From: Anthostomella pinea
Lineage: Eukaryota; Ascomycota; Sordariomycetes; Xylariales; Xylariaceae
Assembly (NCBI GenBank): GCA_963556695.1
Contig: CAUWAG010000011.1
Location: 558,001-622,000, forward strand
DNA length: 64,000 nucleotides
Direction of reading: 5' to 3'
Positions 40,371 through 52,500 of the stretch are shown one piece after another. A model generated the notes under the pieces. The model saw only the letters and a program-made list of their open reading frames with translations, ran no database searches and had not been told where the DNA came from. Position 1 is the first letter of the stretch. The number at the start of each line of letters is the position of its first letter. The position numbers and the translations under genes were made by a program.

Positions 40371-40543
40371 GGGGCAATAGGTTAATTTTTTTTGGAAAAA
40401 GGGTAGAATATTTCTTAATGAAGGATAAGAAGGTAAGACTTTTTTAATAAAAAGAAAGAGGGAAAAATATTATTGAATAAAGAGGGAAACGGTAGAATGT
40501 TTTTTAATAAAAGGGGGAAAATAGATTAACATTTTTTAACGCC
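40371..40543 (+). repeat. 30-bp minisatellite, degraded
   Basis: Four consecutive units of exactly 30 bp (40401, 40431, 40461, 40491), each roughly GGTAGAATATTTTTTAATAA plus AAGAGGGAAA, with a partial unit after (to 40543) and a weaker unit before (from 40371). Strongly strand-asymmetric: the plus strand alternates purine-rich GGGAAA blocks with T runs. Confidence 0.75.
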
Positions 40544-43500
40544 GATATTCTTACCATTAAATAAATATCTTAATAGAAAAAGTAGTTAACCTTTAAACTA
40601 TAAACTTATTAGTATTCCTTAAATATTTATCCGCGATTATATCTTCGCTCCGCTCTTTACATCCCGTAATAATCGTTAGTATTACTATTTTCCCGGCGGT
40701 TATTTTGACGATTAGGTTAATGTTTTATAAAGAACCTTTTTAAAAACGGGTAATTACTCGGCTATATTAGCCGATTTTTTTAAAACCTAAGCAGGAAAAC
40801 CTTTTATTGAAACTATTTTATTCAAAACGAAACGGAATAAATCTATAAGTAATTTATTGTATTAACCGTAGTATTTATCATTTTTTATATCTTTTAATTA
40901 AAAAGAAACGTTCCCAGCACATATTTTAATTAGTTTATCAACGTGAGCTTAATTGTTTTTTAATCATGTAATACATATAAAAAGAAACCAGTTACGTAAG
41001 TATATTTCGTTTTAACTATTTTATGAAATTTCTTTTTTTCAACTATTGTATATGTGCTTCTTACTATGATAGTAAACCCGGTTTTTGTATTATATTCAAC
41101 TTTAAACTTATTGATCTTATTTAAATCTATATCATTTTTAAAGTATATTTTTATTCTATAAGTATCGTCAGATACTTTTTAAATATGTAACATTATAATT
41201 TCAATAGTTACAAAGCAAAAAATACTAAAGAAATTAAAATAAAACTACATTTGATTATTATGGTAACTGATAATTATCGTGTCGAATAATAATTACAATA
41301 TAAAATTATTAATATAAGGTACGAGACCGAGGCTTCTTATTTAAGATATGTAAAAAGGCTTTCCTTATATCTTAAAGAAAGATATATAACCGCGATTATA
41401 AACACTTCGTTAGTTTTAATTAAGTTATTGATTATAAAAAACATATGAAATCATTAAATACCTAAGATATGAGGATAAATGCTGCTTATTTTATTACTAT
41501 TAGTTTTTAAATATATAAAAGAATTAAGTGTTGACGGTTTATAAAATAGAACAATGCTTTCTTTTAAACATCTATCTATTTATAGTTGTAACAAATTTTC
41601 TACTGGTTTCTATAAATTATATATAAAAAGGATGTTCATACATAATTTTAACGATGAAGGCTTTATCGTTGAAGCCTACGTCCGATTATGCTTATTAAGA
41701 TATTAATTAATCGCTTTATATATTCTAAATGGCGTTATTGTACGTCGAAAAGCAAGGTTTATCTTGAAGCGGTATTAGATATTATATGTGGTAGAAATGA
41801 TTAATTACGTAAAAAATGTGGAAAAGTTCGTAAAACTTGGCCGGTTTAAATTTACGCGTAAAAACTCTTAGGACCATTTAATATATTTTCTTACAGCTTA
41901 GTTATAGATAAAAGGTTTATCTAGCTTTTATGATAATGAAGTTTATTATAACAGTTTCGAATTTACTTGGCAGTTTTATATTTGAACTTCGTAAATATAA
42001 TAACGATGTATAATTACTTATATATATAGTCTAATAACTTATAGCAAAAGGAACTTAGTTTATGGTTTATATGTAGCTTTATTTAATTATATTGAAAAAC
42101 TAAGTTACGTTAATATTTAAACGCGGTTTATAATTACGCTTTATGAAATATAACTTTCTTGTTAAATGTTTACATAACTTTAATGGTAAAGCTTCAATTT
42201 TATACAGTTTTGTATACATAAATTATAAGAAATCTAACCTAAATGATATCGAGTTTTAATGTATATAAAAACATATACACGACTTTATTTATAATGGTTA
42301 ACCTATTATGTCGATTTGAAGAAGAGCATAACTTCATTGAAAAAGGTTACTTAAATATCAAAATAAATGACATATTTCAATTATTTTATATAATAACGTG
42401 AAGGAAACCTCAATGATATAATGAAATTTTATTGTAAACGTATAAATTGTTATATATGCAAAGCGAAATTGTAATAAAGAAATAGTATTAAATAAGAAAA
42501 TGGCGTTATTAATAAGTAATGTTTATAGATTATTGTAAAGAACATATTTTATACGATTGCTTGAGATAAGGTTAAAATTTATATATACTTTATAAACGTT
42601 AAAAGGTTATGGTATTTACTATTATATATTATAATTGAAGTTAATGAAAATGCAAATCTTAACAAGGCTTTAGAAAAATTGAAGCTTTAATTAACTAGAC
42701 CATAATGATACTTCTCTTATTAATATTCTTTTCACGTTCGAAAATATATTTAACTTTGATAAAAATCTAGCTTTATCAATAGTTATATGTTACTCGCATA
42801 ATGCTTCTATATCTTATTTGACTTACATATATATATATAATTTTCAATAGCTTTAAACCTTGAATTTCTTTATTTAATAAGTAAACACTTATATAAGCTT
42901 AACGCATTACATATAACAATCATTGAAAGCAACATTAACTTATATAGATTAAATTAAGTTAAGTTATTAAACTTTAAATTAAGAAGCGGAAAAAATTCAT
43001 AATGTTTTAAGTTAGTAAAAAAAGAAAAGAAAAGAACCCTATCATGAATAAACTGGATTGAGTAAAAAGGCCTTTTAATACTGAAAAAGGTAAAAATTAT
43101 TATTCATGAACATCGATATTTATTTATAACTACAGTTTAAATTAAAATTAAAGTTATTCGTAACTTTCGTTTATTAAAAGCGAAGGCTTTTGTAATTAAT
43201 ACCGAGTAAAGTTATTTTTAATAAAGGTTTTAACAATAATTCTGAACTGAATAAATGTCAAAAGTTTCATAAGCACGAAGTTATGCAAATAATGCGGTTA
43301 AATCTCATAGATTTATATTATTCATTACTAGTTATTATGAATTTTTGAAAAATGACTATAATTATATAAATCAGTAAGAATTTTAATACCTTATATATAT
43401 AAATCCGTATATACAAAATCATTTAACCCTAACTTTTCATAAGAGTTAAAAAAAGCTGTCTTTATAAACATTTAGATTATATTTACAAATAATGTATATA

Positions 43501-44531
43501 TAATAAATTGGGATTCTATAAAAACTAAGGATTGGTTATTTAAATATAAGTTCATTTTATTGATTAACTTAAAGTTATTTTCAAATCGATTAAATCACTT
43601 AAATTTTAAAAACTTCATTACATAAAATACCTAAAATACGTAATAGGTAACTAATAGTCAAATAATACTTACATAGGTTTTAATCCACAAGTTTTAACAT
43701 ATGAATTAGTTATTTAACCCTGTTAAATTTAAACTTATAAATTATGATTAAAAAGATATAAATAGTTTGATATAAAAACCTTACTTCATTGAAAAACTAA
43801 TAAAGTTTATTACTATTATAAATGTAAATAAACCTTCATAATACGGTTTAATATATACGTAATAGCCATTAAATAATTTAAACAACTATTCAATTTGATA
43901 AACAAGTTAATATAAGATTGCGCTTTATATACGGCTTGTTTTATTTACGTTGAAATAAAGGCTTCATATACGCGCTTATATGAATTAAAAACAGTAATAC
44001 TATTATACTATATGTAAATATCCAATAAGAAAGTTTAGAATTTAATAAATCAAAGAATTCAAGAATAAGATTATAAGTATTTGAAGTTTATCGTTTCCGT
44101 TTTCGCATGCGAATTACGTTAAATAAATATTATATGTATCGAAATTTGCTTTATTAAGGTATAGAAACAATATTTACCAAATTAACTAAGAAATTTACAT
44201 TTTATATTTGTTATATTTTATAGTTCTATAATCTTATTTTACTTATTTTTTACAAGGGGTTTGAAGATGTATTATACATAATCTAGTACTATGATTTATA
44301 TTAACATTATGTATAACTTATTCATAGAAAGTCGTATAAGTTATTGTAAGGCTCGTTTTTAAAAAACTTCGCGTCTTAATGCTCATATCATAAGTTATTA
44401 TATATAAACCGACGGATAATTAGAAAAGGTAAAAAATTTAAATGTGAATCTAAAAAGCTTTCTTTAAAATTATCTATAACCATTACTATTTCTCTATAAA
44501 CCTATAAAAATCCGGTTTTCTTATATAACTC

Positions 44532-46471
44532 TAACATCTCACCCCCCCCTGCGGACCACCCCCCCACGGACCACTCCACACCACACCACTCTCATTCAGA
44601 TGAAGCCATCTACAACCACCACAGTTGCTAAATACACTAAGGTCGTGGTGTTCTAACCATAATACAGCTCCCAGAATCCGATTCCGACCCTAAATCTTCA
44701 CCAGGGACCTCTTATGGGACCTCTTCGCCTGCAGCGGAGTCCCTATAGACCCTCCTGTTCCTCAGCTCCATTTTGGCCTCCCTTATGTTAGCCATTGTGA
44801 CGAATCGTTCCCCTAGTGTTAGTTTGACTGCTTTTCGAGTGGTATTAGCCTTTTTAGCCACTTGAGCCTCAAGCAGCTCACATTTGGCCCGTAGATTTGC
44901 AATGGTAGCAGCCTGAACATCCACGGCCTTGCCAGCCTTCCACACCAACAAGCGCTCAGAGGGCCCCCCAAAGGAAGGGTCCTTTCTTTCGAGCTTTTGA
45001 GCACTCTCCCGCAAAGCCCGGGTTCCAGAGGGTGTTGTGACAATGGTTTTAGCTACCATCTTGAGAAAATCTGGTGTTATGGCTCGCTCGGAAGCCTTAG
45101 GGTCCCTCTGGCGTGCCCTGGCCATCCCCTTGTCCTCCAGAATTACATATTTCGACTTCAACGCCTCCGCTCTGTTGCGAGGAACAATCCCAGTCTTTTT
45201 CCAGGCAATTCTGATGTTAAGGAACGTCATTGTGTCCTTCCGGGCCTGCTCGTAGCACTCCAAAACCTCTTCCTTAGATGGCCTGAGTCCCAGACGGCCG
45301 CTGGGCGTCTCCTGGAGTAAGGTCTTCAACCTCTTCTTCACCAAATTGAAGACTCCCATATCTAACACCTGGACTACATGGGAGCAATGAGGTTCATAAA
45401 AGATCAACCATACTTTGTTTCTCAAGCAGGTGGATAGGAACTCGTCATTCGTGTGGGAGTTGTGGCCATCACACACCAAAACCACCCATGTGTTGCCGTG
45501 GACCTCCCGAATGTGAAGAATAAAAATACGTTAAAGCCATTCTAACGCAATGGGATTCGAGGTCCATCCATTGGGCGACGTAATAAACCTCCAGTCAGTG
45601 AATTTGTCCTCATTTTGGTTGCTAAACTACTGGGCTTGTACGTTAACCCCCTTGAGAATCACCAGCGGCGGCAAGATCTCACCAGATCCGCTCACACACT
45701 CTAGGGCAATTATCCATTCACCCTTCTCGACCCCTTTCTTCATAGCCATGTTGCCGGAGGCCTCAGAGACCACCCAATGGGAGTCCCCAACCCCCTGGGC
45801 GATTCCCATTTCGTCGACGTTGTACCAGCGTGCTGGCATGAGGTTAACCATGTCAGGGGCGTCACACCGATCGAAAAAAATGTTGATATTTGCCGCTATA
45901 GCACCATTCATTCAGTTGTAGTCAATAATACGAGACTTCATTATCTTGACTTCCGGGTTTCGAGACAGGAACTTGGATGCCCAATTTTTCCCTAATTCTC
46001 GAGCATCCCCGGTGGCATAGAGCATCCGCTGGGCCATGAGACGGAACTTAGAGACCGCCGGAGAATACCCTAGCCGTGCTTGCCCCAGGGCCCAGCTTGC
46101 CAGCTTATGTTCGAGATACGGTGAAAGAGCCTGTTGGAGAGCGCTGGTCTCATTCCGCGTTGGGGTGCCAGAGATTCGTCGGTTGACGTACGAGCGACTG
46201 ATTTGCCATTCGAGGGCTGACGAGCGGACTGGAGCTCCGTGTTGGATGGCCAAAATGGCGACTTCAGCTTTTATTTGACGGTCGTAAAATGACATCATGA
46301 GATTCAGCAGTGGATAAGGATTCAAATAGTGTGCTTTGTGAAAAAAAAGATGCAAAAGTGATGATGTAGATGGTGGATCACCATAATCCTGGTGGTTGGT
46401 GAATTACGCGTTTGTGGGTCAGAACGCGCTGGTCCGCGGGGGGGTGGTCCGCAGGGGGGTGGGAGATGTTA
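44532..46471 (-). mobile_element. pogo-superfamily DNA transposon, full length, inactive
   Basis: Complete element with TA dinucleotides at both edges (44532-44533 and 46470-46471) and inverted ends ACATCTCACCCCCCC / GGGGGGGTGGGAGATGT. The inverted repeat is about 40 bp and holds a doubled GCGGACCACCCC-type module. It carries one transposase on the minus strand. Composition is near normal, in sharp contrast to its surroundings, so the insertion is younger than the desert and only lightly mutated. The neighbouring pogo element starts 17 bp beyond its right edge. Confidence 0.9.
44712..46355 (-). pseudogene. pogo/Tc5-like DDE transposase with three in-frame stops
   Basis: A cut-and-paste transposase acting on the element's own ends in the nucleus. 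From the ATG at 46355 a single frame of 548 codons runs to the TAA at 44712, broken only by TGA at codon 148, TAG at 243 and TAA at 275; no frameshift is needed. Residues ~1-147 look like the pipsqueak/Tc5-type helix-turn-helix pair (SYVNRRISGTPTRNE; then ELGKNWASKFLSRNPEVK, a CENP-B-like DNA-binding signature). The DDE domain follows: D181 in YNVDEMG, D296 in VCDGHNSH, D332 in VLDMGVF, with 35 residues between the last two, as in pogo enzymes. The C-terminal part has a likely coiled coil (QAATIANLRAKCELLEAQVA). The TAG and TAA stops are explained by TGG or CAG/CAA losing the base expected under RIP. The start codon could be elsewhere, for example at an internal Met. Dead gene. Confidence 0.9.
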
Positions 46472-46488
46472 TTTACTTTTTATATTAA

Positions 46489-48367
46489 TAACGTAGCTGA
46501 TAAGCGAGTTGGCATTACAAGCGAGTTTGCACACACAAGCGTGTTGGCACTCGTCATGAACTTTCCAACTAACACGATTCAAACCATTATATCTCCACCA
46601 ACAACAATGGCACCGAGTTATAACGAATCAGACTTATAGCTAGCTGCCCAAGTTAAATGACGTGACCCTCATATTTCTATATTTCAGCTTGCGAAACTCG
46701 TTCATCCCTTGTTCCACTTTGAGCAATATAATCAAAGGAATGCCATCACGACGCAACAGCATGCCCATTACTTCGAAACTTACGGTTTCCGAAGAGAATG
46801 CCATTCTTTTCTTTATTCTTGACCTGGATGTGGGAGCATTCTTTCCCGGCACAGTTATGTTAAAGATATAATAAATCAATTATTGGCAGCATGTGGGGCT
46901 GGACGTGTTAAAAAGAACTAGACATGGAACTTCATTAAACACATACCAGGCCTCTAGACGCGTTTTTATCAGAGGAAGGACTACCAGAGGGTCTTGAACA
47001 AAGATCTAAATATGTATCACGCGTGGTTTCGCCAAGTTGCAGCGGCAATCGCGAAACATGGTATCCAAGAGGCGGACATTTACAACTTTGACAAAACTGG
47101 GTTTATAATAGGCATTATTGGGTCTGGCATGGTCGCCACAAGCACTGAAAGAAGTGACAGGCCTAGACAAGCTCAACAAAATAACAGGTAATGGTCTACA
47201 GCAATCTCTGCTATCAATGCTGATGATTAGGTGGTCCCGCCGTTCATCATTCTACAGGACCAAACCCACCTCACATCATGGTATCGCGACATGACATGAC
47301 CACGCGATTGGAAGGTGTCCGTGTCTGACAACGGATGGACTACAAATAAGATCGGTTTGAAATAGATTTAGCATTTCGATAAGTATACCAAACCGCGTAT
47401 GACCGCTGGTAAACACCTCCTCATCCCAGATGCCCACAAAAGCTACCATTCCCATGCCTTTGAGAATTATTATCAGAATAATGGTATCATTATCCTTTGT
47501 ATGCCTGCCCACTCATCACACAGGTTCCAGCCTTTAGATATTGGCTATTTTAGCCCGCTCAAACGAGTTTATGGTCGCATGATTGAGGATCTCATCCGGT
47601 GTCATATAACCCATGTTTCAAAGGAGGACTTCCTTATAGCGTTTTGTGAAGCACACAATGCTGCAATGACACCAGGAAACATCCGAGCAGGTTTCAGTGC
47701 TACTGGCCTTGTTCCTTTTGACCCTGAAGGTGTCATTTCAAAGCTGGATGCTGTCACTATCGTACAAACACCGTCATCAGACCCCACTCTGCCACCCACT
47801 ACTTGGACTTCAAAGACGCCTACCACCATTAACAAAGCAGTAAACCAATCAGTTTATATCCAAAATCGAGTCAGAAACCACCAGGGAAGCTCACCTATAT
47901 CGATAATTGATGCATTGAGCTCGTTTTTAAAGGCTACATATGGTCTTATGCACAAAGTCGCTTTGGTTAATTCCCTGGTTCACGAGCTAGGAGAGGCCAA
48001 TCACTTGCTAAGTAAATACCAGAAAATAAAAAACAAATATCTAATAAAAAGAGGAATACTTTCTGTTGAAGATACAGTAGGTCTTCAGGCTATAAAGGAT
48101 AGTACTCAACTAGCAAGACAGGAAAGGGGTAAAGGTAGTTGTCGTCCAAAGAGGACGGCAGCGCGTGAGCAACGGTGTGGCGTTTGCAGCAACACTGGCC
48201 ATAATACGCGAACTTGTACAATAGAGATAGAAACCTCTAAAGAAGGGGAATCCGATTGATTGAATTAAATTGAATGCGTTGAGGTGAAGTTGTTTCACAT
48301 GGCAGTTAGAGAGTTCACGACGAGTGCCAACTCGCTTGTAAGGCCAACTCACTTGTAAGCTACGTTA
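46489..48367 (+). mobile_element. pogo/Fot1-like DNA transposon with repeated subterminal modules, inactive
   Basis: TA at both edges (46489-46490, 48366-48367) and inverted ends beginning ACGTAGCT. The left end carries three direct copies of an ACAAGCGAGTTGGC-type module (around 46499, 46517, 46535) and the right end two inverted copies, after which both arms share ACTCGTCRTGAACT. The repeated module is probably the transposase binding site. The same layout occurs in the MITE at 1393-1819. Encodes a transposase on the plus strand. Near-normal composition, so younger than the desert. Confidence 0.9.
46603..48259 (+). pseudogene. pogo/Fot1-like DDE transposase, degraded, with C-terminal zinc knuckle
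   Basis: Probable start ATGGCACCGAGTTATAAC at 46603. Similarity to the N-terminal helix-turn-helix continues across two apparent frameshifts near 46.70 and 46.86 kb (the second segment reads STLSNIIKGMPSRRNS). From about 46865 to 48259 one frame is kept but has seven stops: 46919, 46955, 47189, 47228, 47297, 47363, 47369, mostly TAG as expected from TGG or CAG. The catalytic Asp residues are still visible: NFDKTG, LIPDAHKSYHS and FQPLDIGYF, with 35 residues between the last two. The final intact stretch (47399-48259, about 286 codons) ends in a CCHC knuckle, CGVCSNTGHNTRTC, typical of fungal pogo transposases. DAHKS replaces the usual DGH-S, another sign of decay. The gene cannot make full-length enzyme. 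Confidence 0.9.
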
Positions 48368-49309
48368 TCGTATTGACGTTACTTATAATTAACATTTAAT
48401 TTTGAATTTCGAATCTAACCGTTTAAATATAAACGCATAAACTAGGGAAAAAACCGATATAGTATATATATACCGTTTGCTACAAAAAGTTATTTTCAGC
48501 AAAATATTAATTAATATATCGAGAATTATTTATTAGTTACTACTTAATATAAAAGTTGAATCGTAATAATAAAGATATGAATTATAATGGCTTTTATTTA
48601 AAAGCGTTTTATAAACTTATTTTTACGTAATTTCTTATGTTTAATTAAAACCATATTAATTTCTTTAAGTCAACTTATCATGTTGATTGAATAAAGAGAT
48701 TTTAAAAAAATAACATAAAGTATATTTAAAATAATACATTAAAATTTGATTTAATAATCAAATAATATGTATGAAAAGTTTATGAAAAGTTTTTTAAAAG
48801 TACTAATAAAAAAAGCAATATTAAGCGGGAAGACTATATACATGACTTACAAAAAGCCAAAAAATGATACAAAATTTTAGTTTTTAAATATTACGATTTA
48901 ACATTTAATGGGTTACGTAGTTAGAAAATAAAAAGGTAATATAAAAGATAACATTTTAAATGTCACGCTTACAAAAAATAAATAAATTTGTATAAGAGTA
49001 AGCTTTGATTTTTAATTCATATTTCTTCCATATAAATATAATTGAGGCTTTTCATATCATAAATAAGGATTGAAACAATATTCAGTTAATAAATATTAAA
49101 AATCTTTTTTTGTACTTCTAAAATTCCTATTACTTTTTTAAAGGCATAATACTTATATAGTTAATTATTATTTTTAGCTGAACATTATTATAAGAAAACC
49201 CAATTTATTAATAAAGATATTAAATACTAAATACTTATAGGGTTATATAAATATAAATAAAATATAATCGGTATAAATGAAGTTTCATTGAAATTATTTT
49301 AAACGTTAA
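48368..49309. other. AT-rich RIP-degraded desert, no gene
   Basis: Returns abruptly to desert composition at the transposon edge. Nothing coding or structural seen. Confidence 0.7.
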
Positions 49310-49555
49310 TGTCACGGAACAGCTCGCAGCTCAGGACGAAGATGCCCATCTATTACTCCAGATGAATAAGAATCTACTGGTGAGGAGGGAAGAAGGATCA
49401 GAACCACCAGCCAATTCTGGTGGGGGATTAGATCTTCAATCCCGCTCCACAATTATCCATAGTGAGTGCAGCGGGGCAACGCGTCCACCCCACTAGATCA
49501 CCTGATGAGCGCACGTACCACCGTGAATGGATGGATGGATGTCAGATCCATCACA
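49310..49555 (-). mobile_element. solo LTR-like element, family D
   Basis: A 246-bp island beginning TGTCACGGAAC and ending CCATCACA, flanked by the perfect 5-bp duplication GTTAA (49305-49309 and 49556-49560). The reverse complement aligns with 54960-55204. Both copies contain CCAGCCAATTCTGGTGG or its complement, a 7-bp stem hairpin (CCACCAG...CTGGTGG), next to a GAGGAGGGAAGAAG block. Strand given relative to the 54960 copy. Confidence 0.85.
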
Positions 49556-49560
49556 GTTAA

Positions 49561-52500
49561 TAAAGTTTAATATATAAAGTGTTAAGGCGCAACGATTTTA
49601 AGTAAGAATTTAAAAAAAAATTAAAAATTTGCATATTTTATATAAACGAGATTCATATTTTTATCTTAATATCAATAATACGTGTTAATCATAAATAAGG
49701 TTATTTTTATGAAAAGTTTAAAAGAAAGTACCAGGTAAAAAAAAAATCACGGCCCCATTTTTTATATATGCATTGGTTTCAAGTTATTACGTATAACCTT
49801 ATAAGTTAACATATAAGATTATGAATCATGAGGTTTATCGAAAATAGTATTTTTAACGTGTTTATAACGTTAATTTGTCTAACTCCTTCTTAAAGTAGAA
49901 ACATCAAAGATAATTATATAAGTTTTTACGGCATTAACCTAAGACTAACTTAAAGGTTTTATGTCAATGTAGTTACATTAAAGTTAATATTTTTCTCCGC
50001 ATTTTATTTTCTACTATATACTGTAAGATTACTTAATAATATTTAACGTTATAATGAACTATTAAAAAGCTGGTATCATATTTAACTTAAAGAATTTTAA
50101 ATGTTTCAATTACGTACTTTTTATTTTATTTTAAACAAACCAAACATGAATCTTAATATTTGTAAAAAGCTTCAAAATTAAATTATAGTATTATACATAT
50201 CAAACTATTTATACAATTATTTATTTACTTTAATGTATGTTTTTATATTACAAAGCCAGTTCTAAGTCTGTTTTACTTGTTATGAATAATAAAATAATCT
50301 TTTTAGTTGATTTCCAAATTACTTTTATGTTAATATTTATATTATCAAATTGTTACGGTTGGGTTTCAAGTATAAACCGGCCGTCATTTTATTACATTAA
50401 GTTCTTACTATATTTTGAGACATATGTTATTAAGCTATAAAGAATAAGTTATAATATGAAGAAAATTCCTTATTGAAATAGGGTAAATATCGTTATATTA
50501 TCACTTGAAAGTTAAAAAACTCTTTACGCCGGAAAAGCTTAACAATTAACTTAATCACCTTATTTAATACTTACTTTTTATTTGTAAAATAATGGTATCA
50601 AACGATAAAAGCGTAGCAAAGTACGGATTTCTTATAAAATTTATTCGTAAGTTACGTTTTAAAAAAACAATCGTTTCAAATTAATAAATGCAAACTGAAT
50701 TTTTAGATTTATAATACGACTTAACTCAGAAGAGTGTTATAATTAAAACTATTAATCAAAGAAAACAGAAAACATCAAGTTAAATAATCGATATTATGAA
50801 AATAAATTTGCATCCATGATTATAAAATTAATGTGCGAATATTTCGTATCCACGTTTAACGTCATAAATAAATCGACCTTTATTTATATTAGAACGTTGT
50901 ATGGGAAATAAGAAGCGCTTAAAGATAAACGCATTCATCATCGTAATTAATAACCAAGTAAATATAAACTGTTTAAAGGTACTTGTAGAAAAAGGTAAAG
51001 TTTTATAAGCATATTTTAATATATATTTCGATATACTAGCTAAAATAATTCAAAAATAAGTAATACCTTTTACGGTTTTATAACGCAACTAAGTTAAAGC
51101 CTATTAAAAATTAATTAAACAATTTCTTATATTAAAACGGCAGTACTTACTACGGACAAAATGATATCATTATATAAAAAAGCTATAATTTTTTATTTAT
51201 ATTGAATTATTTTATTACTTTTTGTAGTGTTTATTTATAGTTTTGTTACTAAATTATGAAAGTATTTATAAACTTTATGTCGTTAATTCAAGTCTTTTTT
51301 CTATATATTTAAACGTAAGTTTAAATATTGTATAATATTCAAAGGTATTATCAGCATATAAATCATTTTTAGCGCGTAGTTCCTTTTATACATGTAGTAA
51401 TTTCAAATATATAGCTATATAATTTTGGTTTAAACGTGGTTTTACGTTATTTCCAATAAGTATTTAGAAATAAAACGGAAATTGTTTGAAGTGGTAGGTA
51501 ACGTAATCTTATTGATACGGTCATCAATAACACAATAAGAGGGCTTTTGATTCAAATATTTCACGATTATTACTATAAGTTTATTATTATTGTTGAGCTT
51601 ATTAATGATCAACTTACTATTGAACGTTTTATCGTCACTTCTTTGGTCTCTTTTTAAAATATTATTAAAATATTACTAAGCGTTTTATGATCGTGAAAAG
51701 CTCTTTGCACGTCGGGATTATCGCTATAATCAATGATACGAATTAAATCAATAAACTTATAGATATCATTCAAGATTTTATTCGCAATTTAAACCCAATC
51801 GATGTAAAATAGAACATTTTATATGAAAACGAAAAGAAATTGCCTCAATAGCGAATTCATTATTTAGAAAATTAAAAGTTTACTTTCAACTCAAAGGGTT
51901 AAAAAATAATATCTTTACGATAAAATTATTAATTTACTTACAGATGTTTTTAAACTTATTAAACTGAAATAAACACGATTATCTTATAATTAGGTTATAA
52001 TAACTAATAAAATATTTTATCATAACTTAAACGGTATAAACCAAAAGGAAAAGGAAAATTTTACAGGTATTGAAATTCTTTTCATTTATACTTATAAAGG
52101 TTATCATTAAAAGGTGGCTTTATAATAAAGCGCTACGAGCGGTTAGGTGAGGGTTATTAATAGTAATATTTACTATAAAAATATTTTTAAAAATACTTTC
52201 GGTTTTCAGTTTTCATATAATAATGTTAATTTTAATTTGAAACCTGAAATAAGCGGTAAAAACTTTTATTCAAACTTATTACGTGGTTATAATATTATTA
52301 CTATTTCTATACGGATTTAATGACTAATAAACTAAGGGTATAAACATATTACTAAATATACGGATAACTATCGTGTATTTTTAATATTTTAGTATTAAAA
52401 AACTATAAGACTTTATTCTAATAAAAACACCGGTAAAAATCGAGATCTATTGTTTTAATCATAACGCGTTTTTTAAACACTCATTGACCGGTAAAGCTTA

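Larger units (their letters stand above)
27880..44531. other. 16.6-kb AT-rich RIP-degraded desert, no gene
   Basis: Longest uninterrupted desert segment. Chance frames of 60-75 codons (29750-29938, 32077-32262, 39030-39251) have skewed Leu/Ile/Asn/Lys composition and no motifs. It holds a TA microsatellite at 34261, the second copy of the ~240-bp dispersed repeat, a degraded 140-175-bp tandem repeat at 39.85-40.28 kb and a 30-bp minisatellite at 40.37-40.54 kb. A TTA/ATT trinucleotide-like patch lies at about 33950-34012. Confidence 0.7.

Noticed and set aside
44997..46278. Several plus-strand frames opposite the pogo transposase
   Set aside because: Antisense shadows of the minus-strand transposase pseudogene.
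46640..48352. Minus-strand frames across the second pogo element
   Set aside because: Antisense shadows; the plus strand has the DDE motifs and zinc knuckle.
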